Both the position numbers and the translations under genes were made by a program. The notes under the pieces are model-generated. The model made no database searches and had not been told where the DNA came from. It was given only the letters and a program-made list of their open reading frames with translations. A stretch of DNA of 29,945 nucleotides from CAINVV01 sp964506325. GTDB taxonomy: Bacteria; Bacteroidota; Bacteroidia; Bacteroidales; Prolixibacteraceae. Below, in pieces: positions 1 to 6,767 of the stretch; position 1 is the first letter of the stretch, and the number at the start of each line of letters is the position of its first letter. The stretch lies in contig CAZDLO010000044.1 of the NCBI GenBank assembly GCA_964506325.1, positions 1 through 29,945 on the forward strand, given 5' to 3'.

Positions 1-4
1 TTTC

Positions 5-63
5 CTCTGTGGACCTCTGTTCTACTCCGTGTGTCTCTGTGACAGTTCTTTTTGTTACACAGA
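5..63. repeat. 59-base direct repeat, copy 1, hairpin-forming
   Basis: Bases 5-55 are identical to 154-204. After one mismatch the match continues to 63/212, so two copies lie 149 bases apart. This copy folds on itself: CTCCGTGT (25-32) pairs with ACACGGAG (65-72), and inside it TCTGTG (36-41) pairs with CACAGA (58-63). The CTCCGTG/CTCTGTG word composition resembles a class of intergenic repeat I recall from many environmental bacterial genomes. No transposase is nearby. Function unknown. Confidence 0.85.
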
Positions 64-98
64 AACACGGAGATAAAAAAGATATAAGACATGAGCTG

Positions 99-130
99 GA
101 GTTATGAGTTATGAATTATGAGTTATGAGT
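99..130. repeat. 7-base tandem repeat (GAGTTAT, about 4.6 units)
   Basis: The unit GAGTTAT occurs at 99-105, 106-112, 113-119 (one change, GAATTAT), 120-126, and partly at 127-130. It lies between the two copies of the 59-base repeat. It is a simple tandem repeat that could vary in length by slippage. No gene is disrupted by it. Confidence 0.85.
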
Positions 131-153
131 GGGGGCAGGAGTTGTTCGTTTTG

Positions 154-214
154 CTCTGTGGACCTCTGTTCTACTCCGTGTGTCTCTGTGACAGTTCTTT
201 TTGTCACACAGAGA
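154..214. repeat. 59-base direct repeat, copy 2, hairpin-forming
   Basis: This is the second copy of the repeat at 5-63, with one mismatch (T at 56 against C at 205). TCTCTGTG (183-190) pairs perfectly with CACAGAGA (207-214) across a 16-base loop. The outer CTCCGTGT arm has lost its partner on the right side, so this copy has a shorter stem than copy 1. Confidence 0.85.
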
Positions 215-525
215 TTGAAGCACCGCGAAGCGTCAACAAACCCTTCCCGGCGCGTGGGGTTCTTCACCAGGTGGAGACTTCAGGTTCGTGCTGAAATTAT
301 CATCCGTGCTTCGTACCCCACCTTATGGATTTCACGGCAGAGGTCAGCAAAGTGTGCCACTGCTGTGATATTTTATGGTTCTGATATCTATAAGGCTCAA
401 CGGTATTTATTATTTAACTTTGGTACAGTAGTCAGCTTCATTTATGAGGTGACCTTTCTTCCCTGTTAATACTGGAATTTTCAGGTTGTTGAGCATAAGG
501 GTTGAAGTGCCCTCAGTATACCATT
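215..525. other. Intergenic stretch with no recognisable gene
   Basis: The frame open from 125 to 469 would read through the 59-base repeat and gives a low-complexity, cysteine- and arginine-rich product unlike any family I know, so I do not call it a gene. No tRNA cloverleaf or convincing promoter was seen. Together with the repeats this forms a 599-base gene-free end of the window. Confidence 0.6.
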
Positions 526-540
526 CCAGGATTGTCCTGG
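526..540. promoter_or_regulatory. Perfect 6-base dyad upstream of coaX
   Basis: CCAGGA (526-531), TTG, TCCTGG (535-540) form a perfect inverted repeat about 60 bases before the coaX start. Outer CCA (521-523) and TGG (541-543) could lengthen the stem across a two-base bulge. No T-run follows, so a terminator is unlikely. It may be a protein-binding site or a 5' leader hairpin. Confidence 0.35.
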
Positions 541-599
541 TGGCATATTACCTGCAATGAATAAATTCGCTTTATTTGTCTACTCAAAACTGTAAAGGC

Positions 600-1361
600 A
601 TGATATTAACCATTGACATCGGGAACACCAACATTGTTTTCGGAGTGGCAGACCAGAATTCATGGCTTAAAATCTGGAGAATACAAACTGATTTATTGAA
701 AACTGCCGATGAATATGAGGTGATTTTCAGATCATTGTTCACCAGTTCAGCCATTAACGAAAATGAAATTTCGCGGACGGTACTAAGTAGTGTTGTCCCC
801 AGCCTGATCAGGCCTTTCAGGGAAATGCTGGGTCATTTGCTGGATCATACGCCTTTCCTGGTTGAGCCATCAGTCTATAATAAACTGCCGATTGAGATTT
901 TGAGTCCGGATGAAATTGGTACCGATATTGTTGCCGATGCAACGGCTGCATTCATCCGCTACGGAGGACCTTGCATGGTGATTGATTTTGGCACTGCGCT
1001 TACTTTTACCACCATAAGTGGCAGCGGCAAAATTCTGGGTGTTGCAATAGCCCCGGGATTGCTGACAGCATTAAAGTCGCTGACAGGAAATACGGCCCAG
1101 TTAAGGGATGTTCAGCTTGTTGCCCCGCCTTCCGTACTCGGAGACAATACCATCCATGCCATCCAGTCAGGAATCGTCCTTGGTTTTGCCGGCCTTGTTG
1201 ATTCCATGGTCGACAGGGCGGAAAGTGAACTTTCCTGCAGGCTGAATGTGATCGCGACAGGAGGGTTGTCGTCCGTGCTGCAGAATATTTCAACGAAGAT
1301 CCGGGTCATCGATGAGAACCTTACGCTTGACGGGCTCAGATACATGGCGACCATCTTTTGA
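600..1361 (+). CDS. coaX: Type III pantothenate kinase
   Basis: It phosphorylates pantothenate to 4'-phosphopantothenate, the first step of coenzyme A synthesis, in the cytosol. The product is 253 residues, close to the usual ~255. The N-terminus carries the ASKHA phosphate-binding motif DIGNTN (from Asp6). Further in are PDEIGTD, where many homologues have GxDR, and IDFGTALTF, the second phosphate motif. A TTG at 576 would add eight residues, but family members begin right at the MILTIDIGNTN block, so the ATG at 600 is chosen. It stands alone on the plus strand. CoA supply suits the acyl-CoA chemistry encoded further along, but the genes are too far apart to argue for co-regulation. Confidence 0.95.
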   Translation: MILTIDIGNTNIVFGVADQNSWLKIWRIQTDLLKTADEYEVIFRSLFTSSAINENEISRTVLSSVVPSLIRPFREMLGHLLDHTPFLVEPSVYNKLPIEILSPDEIGTDIVADATAAFIRYGGPCMVIDFGTALTFTTISGSGKILGVAIAPGLLTALKSLTGNTAQLRDVQLVAPPSVLGDNTIHAIQSGIVLGFAGLVDSMVDRAESELSCRLNVIATGGLSSVLQNISTKIRVIDENLTLDGLRYMATIF

Positions 1362-1399
1362 TCCGGCCGGCGGGGAAGATAGCAATGGAATATTTTAGG

Positions 1400-1594
1400 T
1401 CATTCTTCGAAGATGAACAACTCCTCGATGGTCACTGAAAACAGCACTGCCAGGTCGTGTGCCAGTTTCAGGGAAGGATTGTACCTGTTTTTTTCCAGGA
1501 AGACAATCGTTTCCCGCCTGACATTCACTTTTCGGGCTAGCTCCTCCTGCGTCATGTCGTACCTGGCCCTGTACTCCCTTATTTTGTTATTCAT
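1400..1594 (-). CDS. Small XRE-family helix-turn-helix regulator (YozG-like)
   Basis: This 64-residue protein is almost entirely one lambda-repressor-like DNA-binding domain. TQEELARKVNVRRETIVFLEKN covers the two helices of the HTH, followed by the typical NPSLKLAHDLAVLFSVTIEELF tail. Such proteins bind DNA as dimers. It is the second gene of a two-gene unit: its ATG overlaps the end of the membrane-protein gene by eight bases (the shared bases read ATGAATAA), which implies translational coupling. Small XRE regulators paired with a short multi-helix membrane protein are a recurrent arrangement. The 43-base dyad over the promoter of the unit (1998-2040) is a natural candidate for its own operator. 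Confidence 0.92.
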   Translation of the reverse strand: MNNKIREYRARYDMTQEELARKVNVRRETIVFLEKNRYNPSLKLAHDLAVLFSVTIEELFIFEE

Positions 1595-1985
1595 CTTTCA
1601 CTCCCCTGAAAGTTAATATCACCCAGGAAAGAACAAAAACCACGGCCATCCCCAAAATACCAATCCCGATTAAGGTGTGATTTGGCAAATCGATCCTTTC
1701 GCTGAAGAACATGATGAATAACCAGAGGTAAATCGAAATGTAAAAGGAAACCGAAGATGCTTTTACCATGATTCTCCTGGATAATTCATCTTCGGCAGGT
1801 TCTCCCCTCCGGACACTTCTCAATCGTTTGACGCCAATGAATACGGCCAGTCCGACCACCATGACAAGTACTGCAAATTGCATAATTAAACCCAGGTTCA
1901 AATTGATTTTTGCATTGGCAAACCAGAATACACTGGTAATTATTACCAGGGCAGACAAAATAAAAATTAAAATGGCTCTTTTCAT
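1587..1985 (-). CDS. Small four-helix membrane protein paired with the XRE regulator
   Basis: The product is 132 residues and mostly membrane-embedded. Hydrophobic helices lie near residues 3-22 and 30-50, followed by a charged loop (RSVRRGEPAEDELSRR), then two more helices. The charged loop with an EDEL-type acidic patch before helix 3 resembles the DUF2178-type proteins often found beside XRE regulators; I make that family link from memory. The frame is open up to 2039, but the added residues would lie upstream of the predicted transcription start, so the ATG at 1985 is chosen. Function is unknown. It may sense a membrane condition and pass it to the regulator, or be its target. Confidence 0.85.
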   Translation of the reverse strand: MKRAILIFILSALVIITSVFWFANAKINLNLGLIMQFAVLVMVVGLAVFIGVKRLRSVRRGEPAEDELSRRIMVKASSVSFYISIYLWLFIMFFSERIDLPNHTLIGIGILGMAVVFVLSWVILTFRGVKDE

Positions 1986-1997
1986 AACACAAAAATT

Positions 1998-2040
1998 AAT
2001 GTTATATATATCTAACACAAAGTTAGAAATAAGTAACATT
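1998..2040. promoter_or_regulatory. 43-base double dyad, candidate operator
   Basis: Two nested inverted repeats share one centre at base 2019: AATGTTA (1998-2004) with TAACATT (2034-2040), and TCTAAC (2011-2016) with GTTAGA (2022-2027), each separated by six bases. Within those spacers TAT/ATA also match, so 16 of 19 positions per arm are symmetric. The centre falls on the -7 box of the promoter. Only half the dyad would be transcribed, so it should act as DNA, most simply as two stacked dimer sites for the adjacent XRE protein. Confidence 0.65.
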
Positions 2041-2050
2041 AAAATCCAAA
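2018..2050 (-). promoter_or_regulatory. Bacteroidota-type promoter for the membrane protein/XRE unit
   Basis: On the minus strand TTTG (2050-2047) is followed after 21 bases by TAACTTTG (2025-2018). This fits the Bacteroidota sigma factor consensus TTTG-N17-23-TAnnTTTG exactly. Transcription should begin near 2011, about 25 bases before the ATG at 1985. Confidence 0.75.
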
Positions 2051-2137
2051 TTTTTTACCAATTATTTTCAGGAAATTGTTCTTTGCCTTGAACCATCCTT
2101 CTCCCTGTCAATGAATCATCCATAACCCATAAACAGA

Positions 2138-2159
2138 AAAGGCCCCTTTCGGAGCCTTT
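2138..2159 (-). terminator. Rho-independent terminator after the small secreted protein gene
   Basis: AAAGGCCCC (2138-2146) pairs with GGAGCCTTT (2151-2159) around a four-base loop. The single non-Watson-Crick position becomes a G-U wobble on the minus transcript, so the hairpin favours that strand. A short T-rich stretch follows. It sits 19 bases past the stop codon at 2179. Confidence 0.7.
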
Positions 2160-2178
2160 CTGGATGTTATCAGGCGGA

Positions 2179-2724
2179 TTACTTTTTATCGTAAACCAGA
2201 GTTACTTTTACCTCTTCCCCATCACGGCCCTGCCTGGTGGAGTTGACGGTGAGGGTGGCTGCGTCTGTACGGGACCAGACTTCAGTTGAATTCATGGTCA
2301 TTTTCTCACCGTTCATTTCGAAGGTTCTGGAGGTGGCGATGGAGAGGGATTTGTTGTCGGCCGACCAGGTGGCAACTGATTTACTGTCACCTCTTTGGGA
2401 AGTATTGACAGATTCCTTTCCGTCGAGTGTATATTTCATTGTGGTGGTCATCGTTTCACCATTTTGATTGGTCCGGGTCCTTTCCACTGAAAGCAGGTTG
2501 GCTTCCTGGCTGACAACGACATCTCCGCCGAGCATCCTCGCCATACCCTGGTTTTCACCAAGTTTGCTTTTTTCCTGGTTCAGGGACCATTTCCCCGTAA
2601 AATCTGCTTTGCCTGCCTGTGCACTGGCAACAACCGGAGTAAGCAAGGCGAGCATCAATGTTAAAGCTATGAACTGCATGAAATAGGGGCTGAAAATTCT
2701 TTGGCGGATAGCATTCTTTTTCAT
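2179..2724 (-). CDS. Small secreted beta-rich protein of unknown function
   Basis: The product is 181 residues. A basic start is followed by a hydrophobic stretch and a likely signal-peptidase I site after VVASAQA (about residue 37). The mature part begins with DFTGKWSLNQEKS, an opening seen in lipocalin-like periplasmic proteins, and continues as alternating strands rich in Thr, Ser and Asn (GETMTTTMKYTLDGKE, GEKMTMNSTEVWSR), which suggests a small barrel or sandwich. There are no cysteines or catalytic motifs. A second in-frame ATG at 2679 would shorten the signal peptide. The gene stands alone, with a promoter-like box upstream and a terminator downstream. I cannot assign a function. Confidence 0.8.
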   Translation of the reverse strand: MKKNAIRQRIFSPYFMQFIALTLMLALLTPVVASAQAGKADFTGKWSLNQEKSKLGENQGMARMLGGDVVVSQEANLLSVERTRTNQNGETMTTTMKYTLDGKESVNTSQRGDSKSVATWSADNKSLSIATSRTFEMNGEKMTMNSTEVWSRTDAATLTVNSTRQGRDGEEVKVTLVYDKK

Positions 2725-2765
2725 TTTGAGATTGTTTTGAGTTGATAATAAATTGTGTAGCCAAC

Positions 2766-2773
2766 CAAAGGTA
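2766..2773 (-). promoter_or_regulatory. Candidate -7 box (TACCTTTG)
   Basis: The minus strand reads TACCTTTG, a match to TAnnTTTG, 41 bases before the ATG at 2724. About 18 bases further upstream is only a partial -33 element (TTTA within GTTTAAC). It is probably the promoter of the small secreted protein. Confidence 0.45.
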
Positions 2774-2938
2774 ACTAAATGATTTGTTAAACAGGAAGAA
2801 TTTATCCATTAAATTTTGGGTGCCACCGGCCTTTGTGTTTCAATCACTGCTGGAATTATTCCTGTCGTGCCTGCAGACGTTCACAAGCAATGGGGCAGGT
2901 TTTAGCCGGTAACAACAAATCTCCTGTCGCCAGCCGGA

Positions 2939-3421
2939 CTATTCAGTCCACACCCTGGAGGTAGCGCTTCCATGGCAGGCATTGCAGGCTCCGCTTGTTA
3001 TGGCCGATGACATGTATTTAGTGGTGGTACTGCCCATAGCACTTACATACAGTCCGGTTCCGAAACTGATACTGCTGCTTTTATAGATGTTTCCGGATTT
3101 GTCTGTTGTAAGTGTGGCGACCACCGTTCCCTGCCCGTTGGGCAAGGTGGTCAGTTTGACAACTGATCCTGGGTAGGCAGAGGAGAGATCCTTCTTGTAT
3201 ACAGAGCCACCGACCGAAAATTTGTGGCAGCCCAGGCAGTTTTTCCCGTTGTTGTGGCTCGACCCCAGGTTGGCGGTGTTGAGTGTGTTGGTGCCGGAAG
3301 TTGGATTTGTGGTAGTTGGGGTTTCTGAGGAAGTGTCTGTTAACTCTTCCTCCTTTTCGCAGGAGAAAAGGGCCAGTGCGCATACCAGCGCCGTAAATAC
3401 CAATGGATAACTCACTTTCAT
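2939..3421 (-). CDS. Di-haem c-type cytochrome lipoprotein
   Basis: The 160-residue product has a lipoprotein signal ending LALFS before Cys21, then EKEEE. Acidic residues straight after the lipid-bearing cysteine are known in Bacteroidota to direct lipoproteins to the cell surface, so an outer-membrane, possibly outward-facing, location is inferred. A Thr/Ser/Asn-rich linker (about 28-55) leads to haem motif CLGCH (62-66). A beta-rich block follows (GGSVYKKD, PGSVVKLTT, TTDKSGNIYKS), resembling carboxypeptidase-regulatory-like repeats. The second haem motif CNACH (146-150) lies at the C-terminus. The two haem sites at opposite ends around a beta domain are unusual. It may carry electrons at the cell surface. 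No partner gene is adjacent. Confidence 0.82.
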   Translation of the reverse strand: MKVSYPLVFTALVCALALFSCEKEEELTDTSSETPTTTNPTSGTNTLNTANLGSSHNNGKNCLGCHKFSVGGSVYKKDLSSAYPGSVVKLTTLPNGQGTVVATLTTDKSGNIYKSSSISFGTGLYVSAMGSTTTKYMSSAITSGACNACHGSATSRVWTE

Positions 3422-3832
3422 CGCAAATAATTTTTAAATGACTACATTGAAACGGGGAGCAGCACTGCTGATTCCCGGTTATTCAGTTTTGGATGATTCC
3501 GGCGTTTTGGAAAAGGGATTTAATTTTCAACCTCTCCCCTGATTCCGGAAATACTTCTTTTTTGAATCCGGGACTTGAATTTTCCAGGCAACTTCAATTC
3601 AGACAGGCAATCGGTCAAAATTATGCTGCAGCATAACAATCATGATTGGCAACAAATATATTTACCCGCTTGTTTTATGAAATGCTATTTCAATCAAACA
3701 GCAGAATATTTCAATCAAAAAGTAAAAATCAGTGGTTGCAGTCTTGTGATTTCCGGAGCAATTGCCACCTCTCAAGGTGCTGTGAAAACCTCAAACTGTA
3801 CGGACCTTAACCAGGCAGCTGCGCAACCCGGC
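3422..3832. other. Intergenic region between the cytochrome and phosphoesterase genes
   Basis: There is no gene here. A plus-strand frame from 3575 runs into the antisense of the phosphoesterase and looks like a shadow. Visible elements are a direct repeat (3686-3719) and a lone TATATTTG box on the minus strand (3660-3653) without a -33 partner, which could belong to a long leader of the cytochrome gene. Confidence 0.5.
3686..3719. repeat. 13-base direct repeat with 21-base period
   Basis: TATTTCAATCAAA occurs at 3686-3698 and again, identical, at 3707-3719. The 21-base offset equals two helical turns, the arrangement used by regulators that bind tandem sites on one face of DNA, such as LytTR-type proteins. 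It could serve the cytochrome gene 265 bases downstream on the minus strand. No regulator is encoded next to it. Confidence 0.45.
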
Positions 3833-6592
3833 CTACTTATTCCTGTAAAGGGCCTTGCGCTGCTGCTCTTCATTGTCATACTGATTCCGGTAGAGCACCT
3901 TGCGTTCCTCTTCAGCATTGTCAATCTCCGGACCCTGTTCAATTTTCCTCCAGTCGATGGTCTTGTTGTATCTCTTCATGGCTTTCTCTGCATCGAAAAT
4001 ACGTGTATCATGTTTCTCCAAGGTATAAGGGGTAAAATCAGGTACAGGAGTGAAAAAATCCTGGAGCAGCGAGGCAGTCACGTCGAACTGGTTGACATAG
4101 GGTACATTCAGAATGTTGTAGATGGTTTTCAGGATTGAACCAAAATTGGCATGGGTATGGGATACATAACCTCTTTTCACATAGGGTCCTGCCATCATCA
4201 GTACCGATCGGTGGCCATCGATATGGTCGACTCCTCCCTGCGGATCGTCTTCTGTAATGATGACAAGCATGTTCTTCCAGTACTTTGTCCGGGAAAGGAA
4301 ATGGAGGATTCGCCCTACCGCAAGGTCGTTATCCACCATGAAGGAATGAGGATAAGGATAGCCGTCTTCAGGCCTGATTTTCGCCCCATGATCGTTGGGA
4401 ACCTGCATGGTGATCAGGGAAGGCAGTTTTTCTTTCCCTTTGATCCATCTCTGTGTAAACTCCCGTTCAAACTGTTCCATCCTGTACTGGTCGGGAATAT
4501 TCATGTTGTACCCGGCGTAATCGTGGCTTGTCCGGGAAAACAGGGCTTTCTGCATGGGGAACATCACAGCATGGGCTGCGCCGGTATTGGTGTCGAACCA
4601 TTCCTCGCGAACATGTCCGGTTTCATTGGCTTCGCCGAAATTGTAAAATGAAACATTCTTTCGTTCAAGTGCTTCCCATAAGCCGCCAATCTCCGCATAA
4701 TCTTCAGGGTCCATGCTTCCGGTAGTAGACGGGAATCGCCTGCCGGGAGCCTTTGAGAATAACTCGGCTGTTTTTGAAACGCTTGAATTTGCCTCCACCC
4801 ATTCGTTGGGTATAACTCCCATCATCCAGTGATGCCCGTGGATGGAAGCATCGCTGTCGCAATAGAAATTATCAGACAACGACCACTGTTTAGCTGCTTT
4901 GATATGGTTTGGACTGATTCGCAGATTCGGAAATTTCTTCCGCAGGGAATCCGGCAAGGTATATTCATTGTTGACACCATAACGTGCCAGGGTGCTGTCA
5001 CCCTCGGCATTCTTCAGCTGACCGAAAATTTCATCGTAGGTACGGTTCTCCTTGGTGATGTAAACGATGTATTTGATCGGAGACTTGCGCAACCCCGGCA
5101 GAGGGGGCAAAGGATTACTGCCATCATCCGCGACGCTCACCGTTCTGAAGGTATTGTCAACGGATTGTTTCGTGTAGGCCGCCAGTTGGGGGCCGTCCGG
5201 ACTGCTTATTTTCTGAAAGCTGCCCAGCTGAATGTCCCCTACATAATATCCCTGTATCGGGGAAACAAAATTTTTGCCTCCATTGGGTCCAGCACCTAGT
5301 CCCCTGCAGGTGGTAATGTAAATCTCCTTCTGGTCTTTGGATACCTTGACGCGGGTTGGTCCCCAGCAGGATGGAATCAGCCCTTTGGTTGTCCTTGATT
5401 CAACGTCGATTACTGCTACTGCATTGAATCCCAGCAAGGCAACATAAAGTGTTTTCTCATCCTTGCTCAGGTCTATTCCAAATGGCAACAAGCCCCGGAA
5501 TTTGTCAATCTTCGGATCAACCAGGATTGGAATATGGCCGACAAGCTTGTGGTTTTTATAGTCGATCACCGAAATATTGTCGTTGGTGGCATTGGTGACA
5601 TAGGCAAACTGCTTTCCGACAGCAATGGAGTTCGGACTCGCACCTCCCACTACCTCAGCATCTTCTATCATCTGCCCGATCTGATGGCCGGTTTTGAATT
5701 TATCGATGACTTTATTCGAGTTCAGGTCGATGGTAAAAACGCTCATGGCATCAGGATGCAGCGGACTGCCGACTCCCGGGATCTTTCTGCCTTCTACCAC
5801 GGTTCCGTTGATAGACTCTTGCGTGTTGTCCCCGTACGGATGATGGGAAATCATCAGCGAATCGATATTTTCAGGTGTTGCGCCGGTAATCAGCGGGTAT
5901 TCATACAATCCGACATTGGCAACCAGAACGGTCTGCCTGTCGGGGCTCAGGGTCAATCCGAACGGCAAACGGCCAACCTTGATAGATGCCTTCACCTTTC
6001 TCGTGGACAGATCAATGCGGACCATCCTGAAATTGGCCCTGTCAAGTACCAGCAATTCATTGCTGGCCTCATTCAGCACCAGGTCTGACGTGAAACTGTC
6101 CCCGTAATCAATTCCATCCACCATTCCGTTCAATGAAAATGAATCGATGCGTGCCAGGTTGTCGATGTCATATTTTATAACGGCACCATTGTCTCCTCCA
6201 CTCAGGTAGACAGTCCTGGAATCTCCTGCGAAAGCAACTCCCAGGAAAGATCCTTTGGAGAGGGGTGATTTGATTTTGTTATCATAGCCGGGAACCCTGG
6301 TAGCATTCATCGTCAGTAGATCGATGATGGTAAATACACCGTTGTGAAGGGTCACTGCCTTTCTGCCATCCGGCGAAAGATCCATGCCAAACGGGTCGTT
6401 GGTAATCCTGATAGTTTTACCGGCAGGTGTAAGAAATCGTCCGCTTGGTAAAATCGTCCTTCCTTCGGGATTTATTTTGGCGAATTCGTTTCCGGCCGGG
6501 ACAGCGAGGATATTCACTTTCTTTTGAGCAACAGCAACATCGATTGTGCAAAAGAAAAGGATCAAAGCCAACATGCGATAGGGAAGATTCAT
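3833..6592 (-). CDS. Secreted YncE-type beta-propeller fused to a phosphoesterase
   Basis: This 919-residue protein has a signal peptide (MNLPYRMLALILFF, cut near VAVA-QKK). Residues ~30-480 are YVTN/NHL-like propeller blades with repeated patterns such as FGLTLSPDRQTVLVANVG, FGIDLSKDEKTLYVALLG and YVTNATNDNISVIDY. From about 500 on is a phosphoesterase domain (PF04185-like, alkaline phosphatase superfamily) starting YIVYITKENRTYDEIFGQ, with likely metal ligands in CDSDASIHGHHW and TEDDPQGGVDHIDGH. Such fusions are known as bifunctional YncE/alkaline phosphatase-like proteins; substrates are mostly undefined. The C-terminus carries a near-duplicate tail (RKVLYRNQYDNEEQQ then RKALYRNK). An upstream ATG at 6673 is less likely because it would bury the signal peptide. 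Confidence 0.88.
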   Translation of the reverse strand: MNLPYRMLALILFFCTIDVAVAQKKVNILAVPAGNEFAKINPEGRTILPSGRFLTPAGKTIRITNDPFGMDLSPDGRKAVTLHNGVFTIIDLLTMNATRVPGYDNKIKSPLSKGSFLGVAFAGDSRTVYLSGGDNGAVIKYDIDNLARIDSFSLNGMVDGIDYGDSFTSDLVLNEASNELLVLDRANFRMVRIDLSTRKVKASIKVGRLPFGLTLSPDRQTVLVANVGLYEYPLITGATPENIDSLMISHHPYGDNTQESINGTVVEGRKIPGVGSPLHPDAMSVFTIDLNSNKVIDKFKTGHQIGQMIEDAEVVGGASPNSIAVGKQFAYVTNATNDNISVIDYKNHKLVGHIPILVDPKIDKFRGLLPFGIDLSKDEKTLYVALLGFNAVAVIDVESRTTKGLIPSCWGPTRVKVSKDQKEIYITTCRGLGAGPNGGKNFVSPIQGYYVGDIQLGSFQKISSPDGPQLAAYTKQSVDNTFRTVSVADDGSNPLPPLPGLRKSPIKYIVYITKENRTYDEIFGQLKNAEGDSTLARYGVNNEYTLPDSLRKKFPNLRISPNHIKAAKQWSLSDNFYCDSDASIHGHHWMMGVIPNEWVEANSSVSKTAELFSKAPGRRFPSTTGSMDPEDYAEIGGLWEALERKNVSFYNFGEANETGHVREEWFDTNTGAAHAVMFPMQKALFSRTSHDYAGYNMNIPDQYRMEQFEREFTQRWIKGKEKLPSLITMQVPNDHGAKIRPEDGYPYPHSFMVDNDLAVGRILHFLSRTKYWKNMLVIITEDDPQGGVDHIDGHRSVLMMAGPYVKRGYVSHTHANFGSILKTIYNILNVPYVNQFDVTASLLQDFFTPVPDFTPYTLEKHDTRIFDAEKAMKRYNKTIDWRKIEQGPEIDNAEEERKVLYRNQYDNEEQQRKALYRNK

Positions 6593-6668
6593 AGCTAGTA
6601 TTTTATTTTTATGTTGATTCAGGATGAATTCAGGCAATACCTGTGCCTGCACAATGCATTGCTTCACA

Positions 6669-6687
6669 GCCAATGACAGTCACTGGC
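6669..6687. promoter_or_regulatory. Imperfect dyad upstream of the propeller/phosphoesterase gene
   Basis: GCCAATGAC (6669-6677), A, GTCACTGGC (6679-6687) is symmetric at eight of nine positions. It lies 77 bases before the start of the phosphoesterase gene and about 80 bases after the glycosidase stop. Neither side has a T-run, so an operator is more likely than a terminator. No partner regulator is visible. Confidence 0.35.
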
Positions 6688-6767
6688 AATTAACAATGCC
6701 TCCAAATTTTATTACGGACAAAGAAAAGAAAAGAGAATCAACTTCCCAACGAAATGAAAACCGCGTG

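Noticed and set aside
125..469. A 114-codon plus-strand open frame in the left-hand non-coding region
   Set aside because: It runs through the 59-base repeat, has an odd composition, no family resemblance, and no promoter. It is best explained as a chance open frame.
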